Part shown: piece after piece, positions 1 to 8,933 of the stretch
Layout: each line of letters opens with the position of its first letter
Numbering within the stretch: the stretch's first letter is position 1
Source of the DNA: Psychromonas sp. B3M02
GTDB taxonomy: Bacteria > Pseudomonadota > Gammaproteobacteria > Enterobacterales > Psychromonadaceae
Assembly (NCBI RefSeq): GCF_003318165.1
Contig: NZ_QOCB01000110.1
Coordinates: forward strand, 62,001 to 126,000
Reading direction: 5' to 3'
DNA: 64,000 nucleotides
Notes under the pieces: generated by a model
Database searches by the model: none
What the model was told of the DNA's origin: nothing
The model's input: the letters and a program-made list of their open reading frames with translations, nothing else
Program-made: the position numbers and the translations under genes

Positions 1-1056
1 CAGCCAAGCGCACTAATCAGTGCTTTAGAAGGCCGTATTAATGACGATAGTATTGTTGTTGAAAGCATTGGCAATGGCGCAAAAGAAATCCTAGCGAAAG
101 TACAACATGTGCAAATCATCGCCTGTGGTACTTCATACAATTCAGGTATGGCGGCTCGTTACTGGTTTGAGTCATTAGCTGGTGTCAGTTGTGATGTTGA
201 AATCGCTTCTGAGTTCCGTTACCGCGACTTTGTAGTACGTCCAAACAGCTTATTATTAACCCTTTCTCAATCAGGTGAAACCGCTGATACGTTAGCAGCT
301 TTACGTTTAGCGAAAGAAAAAGGTTACATGTCAGCAATGTCTATTTGTAACGTATCAGGTTCTTCATTGGTACGTGAGTCTGACCTTGCATTCATGACCC
401 GTGCTGGCACAGAGATTGGCGTAGCATCAACCAAAGCCTTTACTACACAACTTGCTGCAATGTTGATTCTAGTTACTGCGATCGGTAAAGAGCAGGGCAC
501 AATCAAACCAGAGAAAGAAGCTGAAATTGTTAAATCACTTCACTCATTACCAGCACAAATAGAAAAAGCCCTAGAGTTTGATAAAAAAATTGAAGCACTA
601 GCAGCAGATTTTGCTGATAAACATCACACACTCTTCCTAGGTCGCGGTGAATACTACCCAATTGCAATGGAGGCCGCGCTTAAAGTAAAAGAGATCTCTT
701 ACATCCACGCAGAAGCCTATGCAGCAGGTGAATTAAAACATGGCCCGTTAGCGTTAGTAGATGCGGATATGCCAGTTGTTGTGGTAGCACCGAATAACGA
801 CTTATTAGAGAAACTAAAATCAAACGTAGAAGAAGTGCGAGCGCGTGGTGGTTTACTGTATGTATTTGCTGATGAGAATTCAGGTTTTGAACCTTGCGAT
901 GGAATGAAAATCATCTCATTACCGCATGTAGACCCAATTATTGCACCGATTTTCCATACCGTGCCAATGCAATTATTGTCATACCACATTGCCCTAATCA
1001 AAGGTACTGACGTAGACCAACCACGCAACTTGGCTAAGGCTGTTACGGTTGAATAA
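1..1056 (+). CDS. glmS: glutamine--fructose-6-phosphate aminotransferase, C-terminal part (5' truncated)
   Basis: GlmS makes glucosamine-6-phosphate from fructose-6-phosphate and glutamine, the first step toward UDP-GlcNAc for peptidoglycan and LPS. The frame is open from base 1, so the gene enters from the left edge. The visible 351 residues are the two SIS sugar-isomerase domains. The first carries CGTSYNSG and the SQSGETADT phosphate-binding loop. The second carries ALKVKEIS and [10 protein letters not shown]. The protein ends in the family-typical LAKAVTVE tail. The N-terminal glutaminase domain with the catalytic Cys lies outside the window. A strong terminator follows. The family call is very secure. 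Confidence 0.97.
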   Translation, partial: QPSALISALEGRINDDSIVVESIGNGAKEILAKVQHVQIIACGTSYNSGMAARYWFESLAGVSCDVEIASEFRYRDFVVRPNSLLLTLSQSGETADTLAALRLAKEKGYMSAMSICNVSGSSLVRESDLAFMTRAGTEIGVASTKAFTTQLAAMLILVTAIGKEQGTIKPEKEAEIVKSLHSLPAQIEKALEFDKKIEALAADFADKHHTLFLGRGEYYPIAMEAALKVKEISYIHAEAYAAGELKHGPLALVDADMPVVVVAPNNDLLEKLKSNVEEVRARGGLLYVFADENSGFEPCDGMKIISLPHVDPIIAPIFHTVPMQLLSYHIALIKGTDVDQPRNLAKAVTVE

Positions 1057-1089
1057 TACTTAAAGGGTAAACCTTTATTAAGATGCATT

Positions 1090-1117
1090 AAAAAAACCGA
1101 CGAAAGTCGGTTTTTTT
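1090..1117. terminator. bidirectional rho-independent terminator between glmS and purA paralogue
   Basis: Perfect stem AAAAAACCGAC / GTCGGTTTTTT with a GAAA tetraloop, and T-runs when read on either strand. It lies 34 bases after the glmS stop and 45 bases beyond the stop of the convergent purA-like gene, so it probably serves both. Confidence 0.9.
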
Positions 1118-1161
1118 GTTTTTAAGTTGTTTCAAGTAGAAATGGGAACGATAATCCGCGC

Positions 1162-2418
1162 TTATCGAATAATCATCTGCTCGCGTTCAGGGCCAACGGA
1201 TACCATACTCACTGGCACACCCATCAGTTCTTCAATGCGTGTTACGTAGTTTTGTGCTGCGATTGGTAGGCTATCAAAGGTACGACAACCGCTGATATCT
1301 TCATTCCAGCTTTGCATTTGTTCATAAACGGGGGTTAATGATGCTGTTTGTGGCCAAATTGGGTTTTCTGGATGTTGTCCTTCATAAGCGACACAGATTT
1401 TTAAATCCGTCATGCCTGATAAACAGTCGATTTTTGTTAATGCAATTTCTGTTGCTGCTTGTAACTCAACGCCATTACGGGTAGCAACCGCATCAAAAAA
1501 ACCCATATCACGAGGGCGACCTGTTACTGCACCATATTCATTGGCACTTTCACGGAAGTTATCTTGATGCTCCATTGCTGTTACTAGTGTGCCGGTACCT
1601 ACTGATGAGCTAAATGATTTGGCTACTGCAACAACACGCTCAGGGTATAGCGCTGGTAAACCACTGCCGATACCTGCATAAGCAGCGGTTACATTCGATG
1701 ATGTTGTCCATGGGTATTCGCCGTAGACTAAGTCTCTGCCTGCACCTAGTTGTGCTTCAAATACTAGATTCGCTTTCTCTTTTTGTAACGCTTTTAGTGG
1801 TTCTGTTACGTTACAAATAAATTGACGCCAAGGTGCGGTGACTTCTAATAACCAGTTTGTCATCTCTTCTGCTGTTTGGTTAAATTCGCAGTCAGGGTAA
1901 AGCGCTTTTAATTGAGGTAATTTCCAATCTAGTAGGAATTGAATGCGTTGTTGTAATACTTCAGGTTGTTTTAACCAGCCAACGAGAATCCCTTTTTTCA
2001 TTACGCGGTCGCCGTAAGCTGGTGCGATACCTTGTCTTGTTGAGCCGTAAGCAGCATCGCCAAGGCGTTGTTCTTCTAAAGTATCTTCTAATGCGTGTAA
2101 AGGTAGACATAGGGTTGCACGGTCTGAGATAGACAGTTTTACATCAATATTTGCTTGTTTAACTTCGTTGATCTCTTCGGTTAATGCAGCAGGGCTGATC
2201 ACCATGCCAGGGCCAAGTACCGCTAAACAATTTGGGTTAAAGATGCCACTTGGTAACTGGTGTAATTTAAAGGTACCGAAGTCATTGACTACAGTATGAC
2301 CTGCGTTATTACCGCCTTGAAAACGAATACTTGCGCTTGCGTCTTCTGCTAAAAAGTCAACGATACGACCTTTACCTTCGTCGCCCCAGTTTGCGCCTAC
2401 AACCACTATTGATGTCAT
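1162..2418 (-). CDS. purA: adenylosuccinate synthetase, divergent paralogue type
   Basis: The family joins IMP and aspartate using GTP to give adenylosuccinate, the committed step to AMP. The N-terminal P-loop WGDEGKG places Asp13, and NAGHT places His41, exactly at the canonical catalytic numbering. The guanine-recognition motif is TKID, and the aspartate loop AVTGRPR keeps both arginines. At 418 residues it is slightly shorter than typical PurA (about 430). Its inter-motif sequence departs from the usual form, for example WTTSSNVTAAYAG. It starts with a good AAGGGG ribosome site. It is divergent from a LysR-type gene rather than next to nsrR/rnr, so it is probably a second PurA copy under dedicated control (inference). 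Retention of Asp13 argues against a PurZ-type enzyme. Confidence 0.85.
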   Translation of the reverse strand: MTSIVVVGANWGDEGKGRIVDFLAEDASASIRFQGGNNAGHTVVNDFGTFKLHQLPSGIFNPNCLAVLGPGMVISPAALTEEINEVKQANIDVKLSISDRATLCLPLHALEDTLEEQRLGDAAYGSTRQGIAPAYGDRVMKKGILVGWLKQPEVLQQRIQFLLDWKLPQLKALYPDCEFNQTAEEMTNWLLEVTAPWRQFICNVTEPLKALQKEKANLVFEAQLGAGRDLVYGEYPWTTSSNVTAAYAGIGSGLPALYPERVVAVAKSFSSSVGTGTLVTAMEHQDNFRESANEYGAVTGRPRDMGFFDAVATRNGVELQAATEIALTKIDCLSGMTDLKICVAYEGQHPENPIWPQTASLTPVYEQMQSWNEDISGCRTFDSLPIAAQNYVTRIEELMGVPVSMVSVGPEREQMIIR

Positions 2419-2552
2419 GCTTTACCCCTTGAATGATGAAAAGGCTATGCTACATAATCATTATTAATATGATAAATTAATAATTGTTATTAGATTAATA
2501 AGTATTCCATATAGGTTGTGGTGCATTAGTTGGATAGGGTGGACGATATAGT
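2419..2552. promoter_or_regulatory. divergent control region between purA paralogue and LysR gene
   Basis: This 134-bp AT-rich gap separates two divergent starts and has several overlapping dyads built from ATTAAT/ATTATT words around 2455-2505. LysR-type regulators usually bind T-N11-A dyads in such gaps. No single operator can be fixed by eye. Confidence 0.35.
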
Positions 2553-3443
2553 ATGTTTGATATTAATTGGTTAAAAACCTTTGTGACCTTAGCGGAGTTA
2601 CAACATTTTGGTAAATCAGCTAGCGCATTACATATGACTCAACCTAATGTTAGTTTGCATTTAAAGCAGCTAGAGAAGGTGACTCGAACTAAGTTAATCG
2701 AGCGAAGTCCCTTTAGGTTAACGCAAGCAGGACAACGCTTATTAGAAAGTAGCCAGAAAACCTTACAAGAATTAACCGTGTGCCAAGCAGATATTAATGC
2801 CTTGAATGATCTTCGCCAAGGTACGTTAACTATCGCGGCCAGTGATATTATTTCCAGAGCATTGCTGATCGAACCTTTCCAATTATTCAAACAAGCTTAT
2901 CCTAATATTGACCTTGCGCTGTTTAATACCACCTCTTCACAATCTTCTGCGTTAGTTAAAAGTGCAGAGGCCGAGCTAGGTTTTGTGATTGCTCAGAAAG
3001 AGAGTTTACCGTTACATTTTAGTGAATTAAAAGCGGTGCACTGGTGTGCTGTTGGACATCAACTGCAATTTGTACAAGGTGAAGTGGTACAAAAGGATAG
3101 TGCTGATCTACCGACTTTTATTCTACTTGGGCACGATACACGTACTCGCGATTTGATCGACCTAGCTTTACCTTCTTTAAACATTCCCCGTTACCGAGTA
3201 ATGGAAGTTGGCAGTGTTGATGCGCAATTAGATTGGGCTGAAGCAGGCTTTGGTACAGCAATAGTGCCTGATTTTTCATTAGACAGCAGACCTTACTTAA
3301 AAGCGGAAGTGGTCACTTTGGTGGATTTTCCTTGTACCAGTTTGGGGTACGTCGTACGTAAAAACCAAATTTTATCCAAGGCTGTTAAGCATCTTTTACG
3401 TTTAGTGGGTGAGAAGATCGCTATTAATAAGCACCCGCTATAA
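2553..3443 (+). CDS. LysR-family transcriptional regulator
   Basis: A 296-residue LysR-type regulator. Residues 5-63 form the winged helix-turn-helix, including FGKSASALHMTQPNVSLHLKQLE. Residues 90-290 are the periplasmic-binding-protein-like effector domain. It is transcribed divergently from the purA paralogue across a 134-bp AT-rich gap, the usual layout for a LysR regulator and its target. It may therefore respond to a purine or nucleotide-related signal (inference). The ligand cannot be read from sequence. The ATG is the only start that keeps the complete HTH. Confidence 0.88.
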   Translation: MFDINWLKTFVTLAELQHFGKSASALHMTQPNVSLHLKQLEKVTRTKLIERSPFRLTQAGQRLLESSQKTLQELTVCQADINALNDLRQGTLTIAASDIISRALLIEPFQLFKQAYPNIDLALFNTTSSQSSALVKSAEAELGFVIAQKESLPLHFSELKAVHWCAVGHQLQFVQGEVVQKDSADLPTFILLGHDTRTRDLIDLALPSLNIPRYRVMEVGSVDAQLDWAEAGFGTAIVPDFSLDSRPYLKAEVVTLVDFPCTSLGYVVRKNQILSKAVKHLLRLVGEKIAINKHPL

Positions 3444-3540
3444 TTTACTGTTATGGGTAAGGCTTCATTATTTTTATCTAGCTTATGCTAATAAAAACAT
3501 GACGGAGTCATTATAGGATAGGGAGTAAAATACGAATGAT

Positions 3541-4452
3541 TCAATACACGCGATTTCTACCTAACGATTTGGCTTTGTATAAGGCTTTATCCGCTGCGTT
3601 GATTAATTTATCTAAATTCCAGCTAGTGATTCTATCGGTATGAGTTACGCCAATACTAACGGTGATCTTGATTGTATGCCCTGCAAATTGGTGTTCATTT
3701 TTTTCAATACTTCGGCGAATTTTCTCTGCTAAGCTAATTAATTGTTGGAACTCTATGCCTGCGCACGCCACTAAAAACTCTTCTCCCCCCATACGAATGA
3801 ACAGATGCTCACTTGATAAGCAATCAGCAATCACTGCTACTACTTTTTGCAAGCTCATATCCCCAATGTGATGCCCATAATTATCATTGATCAGCTTAAA
3901 TTTATCGATATCAATGGCCAGTAATCCACCTCGAAATGCCTTGCCCTCAAACAATTCTGGCAATTGGTTATCTAATGCGCGTCGGTTATTGCAACCAGTA
4001 AGTGGGTCTGTATTGGCCATTACTTCTAATTGCTTAGATTGATTTTTTAACTTTTCTTGATTGATCATCAGTTGTTGATTCATCACGGTAACATCCGTAA
4101 TGTCATAGATGGTTCCTACTAAGTAAACTTCTCCATTAGCAAGGGTAAGGCGGCTTTTTCGCGTAATAACTTCTCGTTGTTCTGCATTACTATCAAATAT
4201 TGATTCGTAAGCTTCATCTATTTCACCAGTGGCTAGTACACGTAAATCGCCGCCATTACATTGTGCTACTTGTCGGTCTGAAAATACTTCTTTATCTTGC
4301 TTCCCTAAGATATCTGCCCGATTAACTTGAAATAATGCTTCAAAGGCTTTGTTGATGAAAATGTATCTGTGTTGGGTATCTTTTATTAAAACGGGGGTAG
4401 GCAAAATCTCCATGACTTCTTTAAATAGAATAAAATCAGTAACGTGATGCAT
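3541..4452 (-). CDS. PAS-GGDEF diguanylate cyclase
   Basis: A soluble 303-residue protein. Residues 10-125 are a PAS sensor (PTPVLIKDTQHRYIFINKAF start). A short coiled linker follows, and residues 145-303 are a GGDEF domain with the intact active site RMGGEEF. It should make cyclic-di-GMP from two GTP. The inhibitory I-site RxxD expected five residues before GGEEF is absent (SSEH there), so classical product inhibition is unlikely. The signal sensed by the PAS domain is unknown. It is the last of three consecutive minus-strand cyclic-di-GMP genes. The ribosome site is weak. Confidence 0.9.
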   Translation of the reverse strand: MHHVTDFILFKEVMEILPTPVLIKDTQHRYIFINKAFEALFQVNRADILGKQDKEVFSDRQVAQCNGGDLRVLATGEIDEAYESIFDSNAEQREVITRKSRLTLANGEVYLVGTIYDITDVTVMNQQLMINQEKLKNQSKQLEVMANTDPLTGCNNRRALDNQLPELFEGKAFRGGLLAIDIDKFKLINDNYGHHIGDMSLQKVVAVIADCLSSEHLFIRMGGEEFLVACAGIEFQQLISLAEKIRRSIEKNEHQFAGHTIKITVSIGVTHTDRITSWNLDKLINAADKALYKAKSLGRNRVY

Positions 4453-4618
4453 TTAAGGAGCCCTAAACTTAGTAGTCATTTAGATGAAATGTAAAATAGT
4501 TGTCTTGAACACAATGCGACTACATTCACCAGAAAATCAAAAAAATATAACTTAAGTGTTAATTGTTGACCATGTGCTAAGTTTTTTCAAGCGGTATGTT
4601 ACAAGAATGTAAATATCG

Positions 4619-5530
4619 CTAGCTCTCTATACGATTTCTCCCTTTTTCTTTCGCTTTATAAAGCATATTATCTGCTTGGTGAACCAATGTATTTTCATGG
4701 AGACCGAAGCTTGGATGTAAGGTCGCTAAACCAATGCTGGCGGTTAAATAAGGTTGTACCGAAGAGTTTGGATTCGCTATGTCGAGATGAGCTATCTCAT
4801 CTAATAGGCTAGCCAGTAATGCTTGCGCTTCAGTGGTTGAGGTATTGCCTAAAACAATAGCAAACTCCTCTCCGCCATAACGAGCGCAAATATCACTTGA
4901 GCGGTTAACAAATTGTTTGAGTAGCTTTCCTATTTTTATTAAGCATTGGTCACCATGTTGATGACCATAGGTATCATTCAGTAATTTAAAATGATCGAGG
5001 TCGATAATCGCTAAGCTTATGGGGAGTTCTAAACGCAAACAGCGCCGCCACTCCGCATTTAAGAATTCATCAAAGTAACGTCGATTAGCAATATTTGTTA
5101 GGCCATCCATTCTTGCTAGGTCTCTTACTTTTTGTTCTGCGAGTTTGCGTTCCGTGATGTTTTGGTGAGTGATGACAAAGTAATTTTGTTGATCATATTT
5201 AAGAGGGGTGACGCGCATCATAAACCATCGCTTTTGCTTTGGGCTATGGCATGGATATTCGAAATAGAAGTTTTCAATCGTTTGGTTAATAACACTTCTA
5301 ATGCCTTGCGAGACTTGTTTCCCATAATCACTATCAACTTCACTGGCTTGATCGCAGGCTTCAATATAATTAATACCTTGCCACTTTTCTTTAATTAAAC
5401 AGCCATTTTGAGATGCAAACTCTGTCCAGCTTTTATTGACATATTGGATAATGCCAGAGCTATCAATGACGGTGATATGGTCGGTTATAGAATCAAGTAT
5501 TGCGCTCAAAAACCCTTTAACATCTTTCAT
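4619..5530 (-). CDS. PAS-GGDEF diguanylate cyclase with I-site
   Basis: A 303-residue soluble diguanylate cyclase from the chosen ATG at 5530. A longer GTG-started form to 5569 is possible but lacks a ribosome site. Residues 5-120 form a PAS/PAC sensor (ITVIDSSGIIQYVNKSW; PAC end around ITHQNITERK). The C-terminal GGDEF domain has RYGGEEF preceded at the right distance by RSSD, a proper I-site, so product feedback inhibition is expected. This contrasts with its downstream neighbour. It lies between two other cyclic-di-GMP genes on the same strand, with gaps of 80-170 bases. Confidence 0.9.
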   Translation of the reverse strand: MKDVKGFLSAILDSITDHITVIDSSGIIQYVNKSWTEFASQNGCLIKEKWQGINYIEACDQASEVDSDYGKQVSQGIRSVINQTIENFYFEYPCHSPKQKRWFMMRVTPLKYDQQNYFVITHQNITERKLAEQKVRDLARMDGLTNIANRRYFDEFLNAEWRRCLRLELPISLAIIDLDHFKLLNDTYGHQHGDQCLIKIGKLLKQFVNRSSDICARYGGEEFAIVLGNTSTTEAQALLASLLDEIAHLDIANPNSSVQPYLTASIGLATLHPSFGLHENTLVHQADNMLYKAKEKGRNRIES

Positions 5531-5610
5531 GTGGTACTCGCTATTTGTATTTTCTATCCTTAAAAACACATATTCAAAGACATTACTTTTTGTGTATTAG
5601 CTTCGATTAC

Positions 5611-7497
5611 TTAACTATTGTTATATTGTTTAAATATATCAATATCTTTAGCAGGTGAAGGGCCTTGAAATAAGTAACCTTGTGCAAAATCGCATTTTTG
5701 AGCACGTAGAATATCCAATGTTTTCTTTGTTTCAATCCCTTCTGCGACTATTTTCATATCTAATTGTTTGCCCATTGCAATAATAGTTGAGGCGATGGTG
5801 TCATAATCAGTAATAAAGCTTTTATCGATTTTTAATACATCAAATGGTAAGTGACGAAGGTTGCTCAAGCAGGAATAACCCGTACCAAAATCATCCATCA
5901 ATAGCCTTACTCCCATCTCTGAGAGTTCGTTTAACGTTTTTAGGAAGTGTTCATTTTCAGTGATGATCATGCTTTCTGTTATTTCTAATTCCAGACAGTG
6001 ACGTGGGATTTCAAACTCACTGATTACATCTTGAACAGAGTTAGCAAAATGAGGGTTATATAGTTGATAAGGAGAAACATTCACAGCTATTTTGAGATCT
6101 TTAGCTCCACTGTCTCGCCATTGTTTATTTTGTTTACAAGCTATTCTTAAAACCCAATCGCCAATTTCCACCATCTGTCCTGAATACTCTGCAATGGGAA
6201 TAAATACTTCTGGAGAGACAAGCGTCTCTTGATCTAATTGCCAACGTAATAATGCTTCAGTGCCTTTAGTCGCAAAGTCATTGAGATCGACCACTGGTTG
6301 GTGCATGACCTGGAGTTGGTTCTTGTTAAGCGCAGATCTAAGTTTAGATTCGTAAGATAAACGACGAGTATGTTCTTTACTGAATCTATTTTTGTAAAAT
6401 AGGTATTGGTTTTTTCCCTCTTTTTTGGCTTCATACATGGCGGTATCGGCGTATTTTATTAAATTCTCAGCGTTATTAGCGTTTGTAGGGTAAATTGAAA
6501 TACCAATACTACCTGTGATGAACAGTTCTGTTTTTCCGATAAATAAAGGCTTTGAAATTACATTAATTAGTGACTCTGCAACGCGTTTTATATCACCTGT
6601 ATTGGTGAAATGACTAAGTGCGACAAATTCATCACCACCAAATCTAAATACAGAATCTTCAATCTGTATTGCTTTCGATAAACGATCACTTACGGTAATT
6701 AATAATTTATCTCCTTCGGCGTGGCCTCGGGTATCATTGATGTCTTTGAATCGATCAAGGTCGATGAAAAATACAGCTAATCTTTTTTGCCCCGCTGTAG
6801 CTATGTATTGATTTATTCTTAAGTCTAAAGCGTTACGGTTAGGTAGTTTGGTTAGCGTATCTCTGTTGGCTAGTAAACGGTTACGCTCTTCACTAATCAT
6901 TAACTCGTTGCTGGTTTTTTGCATTCGTTTGACGACTTTTAAAATTGCTTTAGCAATTGCCAAGGCGATTAGAAAAAATGCTATAGATAAAGTAATAACA
7001 GCAGTTTGTGAAGTATTTACAATGAAGTTGGTTAATTTATCTACCGGCTTCATAAACTCTACTGAGTTTAATCGAAATTTTGTATAACAATCAGTTAATA
7101 GCTGGTTAAGGTGAGTTTGACTGACTAACCCCTCTTCATAGAGAACGATATTTTTTAATAGGTCTTCTGCAAGATCAATATCATTTTGGCAAATAGTCAT
7201 GATGCTTTGTGTATCAGTCAATCTCATGATCATTTGATCAAGTTGACTTGGCATAGCAATACAACCTTCTGGTTGTGCTTTGATATTCTGAATAATTGCT
7301 TTTAACTGGGTTGTGTCTGGAATTGGAGTATTGCTTTTACTAATAAGCTCATTAAGTTCAAGGACATAATGAAAATGTAAACTATTGAGTTGATGAAAGC
7401 GTGCAGACCCAGACATCTTTAATGTACTAAAGGCTACTATAATAGAAAATAGGGTGATAAGAAGCATTAAAACAGTGAGTTGTTTATTTATTGTCAT
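5611..7497 (-). CDS. membrane-bound GGDEF-EAL dual-domain cyclic-di-GMP protein
   Basis: A 628-residue protein. TM1 spans about residues 7-26, followed by a roughly 135-residue periplasmic loop, and TM2 spans about 165-190. The GGDEF domain (about 205-365) has intact RFGGDEF but no I-site. The EAL domain (about 380-625) keeps EALLRW, NVS, ELEITES, DDFGTGYS, KIDKSF, VAEGIET and the final QGYLFQGP, so phosphodiesterase activity is likely. The net direction cannot be decided from sequence. The periplasmic domain matches no sensor I recognise. It is first of the three-gene cyclic-di-GMP cluster. Confidence 0.92.
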   Translation of the reverse strand: MTINKQLTVLMLLITLFSIIVAFSTLKMSGSARFHQLNSLHFHYVLELNELISKSNTPIPDTTQLKAIIQNIKAQPEGCIAMPSQLDQMIMRLTDTQSIMTICQNDIDLAEDLLKNIVLYEEGLVSQTHLNQLLTDCYTKFRLNSVEFMKPVDKLTNFIVNTSQTAVITLSIAFFLIALAIAKAILKVVKRMQKTSNELMISEERNRLLANRDTLTKLPNRNALDLRINQYIATAGQKRLAVFFIDLDRFKDINDTRGHAEGDKLLITVSDRLSKAIQIEDSVFRFGGDEFVALSHFTNTGDIKRVAESLINVISKPLFIGKTELFITGSIGISIYPTNANNAENLIKYADTAMYEAKKEGKNQYLFYKNRFSKEHTRRLSYESKLRSALNKNQLQVMHQPVVDLNDFATKGTEALLRWQLDQETLVSPEVFIPIAEYSGQMVEIGDWVLRIACKQNKQWRDSGAKDLKIAVNVSPYQLYNPHFANSVQDVISEFEIPRHCLELEITESMIITENEHFLKTLNELSEMGVRLLMDDFGTGYSCLSNLRHLPFDVLKIDKSFITDYDTIASTIIAMGKQLDMKIVAEGIETKKTLDILRAQKCDFAQGYLFQGPSPAKDIDIFKQYNNS

Positions 7498-7812
7498 TAT
7501 TAGTAGCTTCTTTATCCGTTTTATTACGTATTAAAAATAGTGTTTCCTAACTTAAGCCTGTTAGTTTTATGAACTAATACTTTATATTTATCAAAAAGTA
7601 CTTATTTTGAGTATAAACAGTTGGTTTTTTCATTCAAGACTTTAACGTATTATTTATTATTATCTTTTTGATAATTAATATATTTTCTTACTAAATCGCA
7701 AATACTGGCATTTTTAAAAACCAATGATTAAATTAATTTTAGCGTTTTTGAAATTAATTATAGACCAACAAGGTCTTTTAAGAGGAGTGATGATTATTAA
7801 AGTGGGATTTTT
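7498..7812. other. AT-rich divergent intergenic region
   Basis: A 315-bp gap between the divergent GGDEF-EAL and msrA genes. It is very AT-rich and must hold both promoters. The only distinct element is a short AGACC/GGTCT dyad at 7762-7776, just before the msrA ribosome site AGAGGAG. I see no gene or RNA in it. Confidence 0.5.
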
Positions 7813-8406
7813 ATGAAAAAGATAATTGGTTTAATACTGTCAACATCAATACTTGGTTATGCTTCCTTAGCAAACGCAGACAAAGCAGTGTTAGCAGGTG
7901 GTTGTTTTTGGTGTATGGAATCAGACTTTGAAAAGTTACCTGGTGTAACGGATGTGGTGTCTGGTTTTACAGGCGGAACAGTGGAAAACCCAACTTATAA
8001 TGGTAATCATCGCGGTCATTATGAAGCGGTAGAGATAACTTACGACCCAGAGCAAGTGAGTTATCAAGAAATTTTGGATCATTACTGGGTGAATATCGAT
8101 CCCTTTGATGCTCGTGGACAGTTTTGCGATAAAGGGCATAGCTATTTAAGTGCTATTTTTGTTGCTAATCAGCAAGAGCGTGACTTAGCAGAGCAATCTA
8201 AACAAGTTGTTGTGAATGAATTTGCAGATCAACAGGTGGTTACACCCATTCTTGATGCAAGTACCTTTTACCCAATTAAAGGCAATGAAAGTTACCACCA
8301 AGACTTTTATAAGAACAACCCAATACGTTACAAGGCGTATCGTTGGAATTGTGGTCGAGACCAGCGTTTAAAAGAGATTTGGGGCGAAAGAGCAACTCAC
8401 AGCTAG
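7813..8406 (+). CDS. msrA: exported peptide-methionine (S)-S-oxide reductase
   Basis: MsrA reduces methionine-S-sulfoxide in oxidised proteins back to methionine. This 197-residue form starts with a 22-residue signal peptide (positive MKK, hydrophobic core, ANA cleavage), so it should act in the periplasm, unlike the cytosolic E. coli enzyme. The catalytic motif GGCFWCMESDFE follows directly. Substrate-pocket residues lie in the GHYEAVEI and NIDPFDARGQF segments. A C-terminal WNCGRD supplies a resolving cysteine. A MetQ-type methionine lipoprotein gene lies downstream, beyond a hairpin array. Confidence 0.93.
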   Translation: MKKIIGLILSTSILGYASLANADKAVLAGGCFWCMESDFEKLPGVTDVVSGFTGGTVENPTYNGNHRGHYEAVEITYDPEQVSYQEILDHYWVNIDPFDARGQFCDKGHSYLSAIFVANQQERDLAEQSKQVVVNEFADQQVVTPILDASTFYPIKGNESYHQDFYKNNPIRYKAYRWNCGRDQRLKEIWGERATHS

Positions 8407-8427
8407 TAACATGAAATAGTTATATAT

Positions 8428-8725
8428 AGCAGGTGCCTAACGTTAGATACCTGCTAACGATTAAATAGCAAGTCACTACTTTTAGCGGCTTGCTAATGTT
8501 TATAGAGCAAGTAACTATTTGGATACTTGCTAGTGTTTATAGAGCAAGTGGCTAGTTTTAGCGGCTTGCTAATGTTTATAGAGCAAGTAACTATTTGGAT
8601 ACTTGCTAATGTTTATAAAGCAAGTGACTAGTTTTAGCTGCTTGCTGATGTTTATAAAGCAAGTGGCTAGTTTTAGCTGCTTGCTAATGTTTATAAGGCA
8701 GATAACTATAATCTAGTTGTCTGCC
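8428..8725. repeat. tandem array of eight hairpin-forming units, 37-39 bp each
   Basis: Contiguous units begin at 8428, 8467, 8506, 8543, 8582, 8619, 8658 and 8697. Each is an inverted repeat of about 12 base pairs plus an AT-rich spacer (usually AATGTTTATAG/A). Central units pair AGCAAG with CTTGCT. The first pairs AGCAGGT with ACCTGCT, and the last pairs GGCAGATAACTA with TAGTTGTCTGCC, so arm changes are compensated. Two unit subtypes alternate in units 1-4 (39 then 37 bp), suggesting duplication of a 76-bp dimer. It starts 21 bases after the msrA stop. There is no ORF and no terminal T-run. Function unknown. Confidence 0.85.
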
Positions 8726-8894
8726 AATGCTCCTTTCTGATTCAAATCCTGTTTTTTATTCTAGTCACTGTCTTTATCTTTTATCTATTCGTTGTTTATC
8801 ACTGCTTTAGTTATGCATTTATGTCATTAGTAATGAGCAAATTATTCTTAAAATTACACTTGTAGATTTAATGCTTCTCTGTATTATCTTATTT

Positions 8895-8910
8895 AGATGT
8901 CTATACGGCT
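8895..8910 (+). promoter_or_regulatory. candidate MetJ operator (two adjacent met boxes)
   Basis: AGATGTCT followed immediately by ATACGGCT matches the MetJ box AGACGTCT at 7 of 8 and 6 of 8 positions. Tandem adjacent boxes are how MetJ binds. They lie 24 bases before the metQ-like ATG, consistent with repression by MetJ plus S-adenosylmethionine. Confidence 0.5.
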
Positions 8911-8933
8911 ATTTGATTTTAAGGGAGTGAAAC

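Noticed and set aside
1162-2418. The purA-like gene as PurZ (2-aminoadenine pathway)
   Set aside because: PurZ enzymes replace the catalytic Asp13; here Asp13 is kept in WGDEGKG. No accompanying DNA-polymerase or phage gene is present.
8428-8725. The repeated units as a CRISPR array
   Set aside because: Units are contiguous with no unique spacers, and each unit is itself an inverted repeat; no cas gene is present.
8428-8725. The repeated units as a type III toxin-antitoxin RNA (ToxI-like)
   Set aside because: Unit size is similar (about 37-39), but no ToxN-type toxin gene follows; the next gene is a MetQ lipoprotein.
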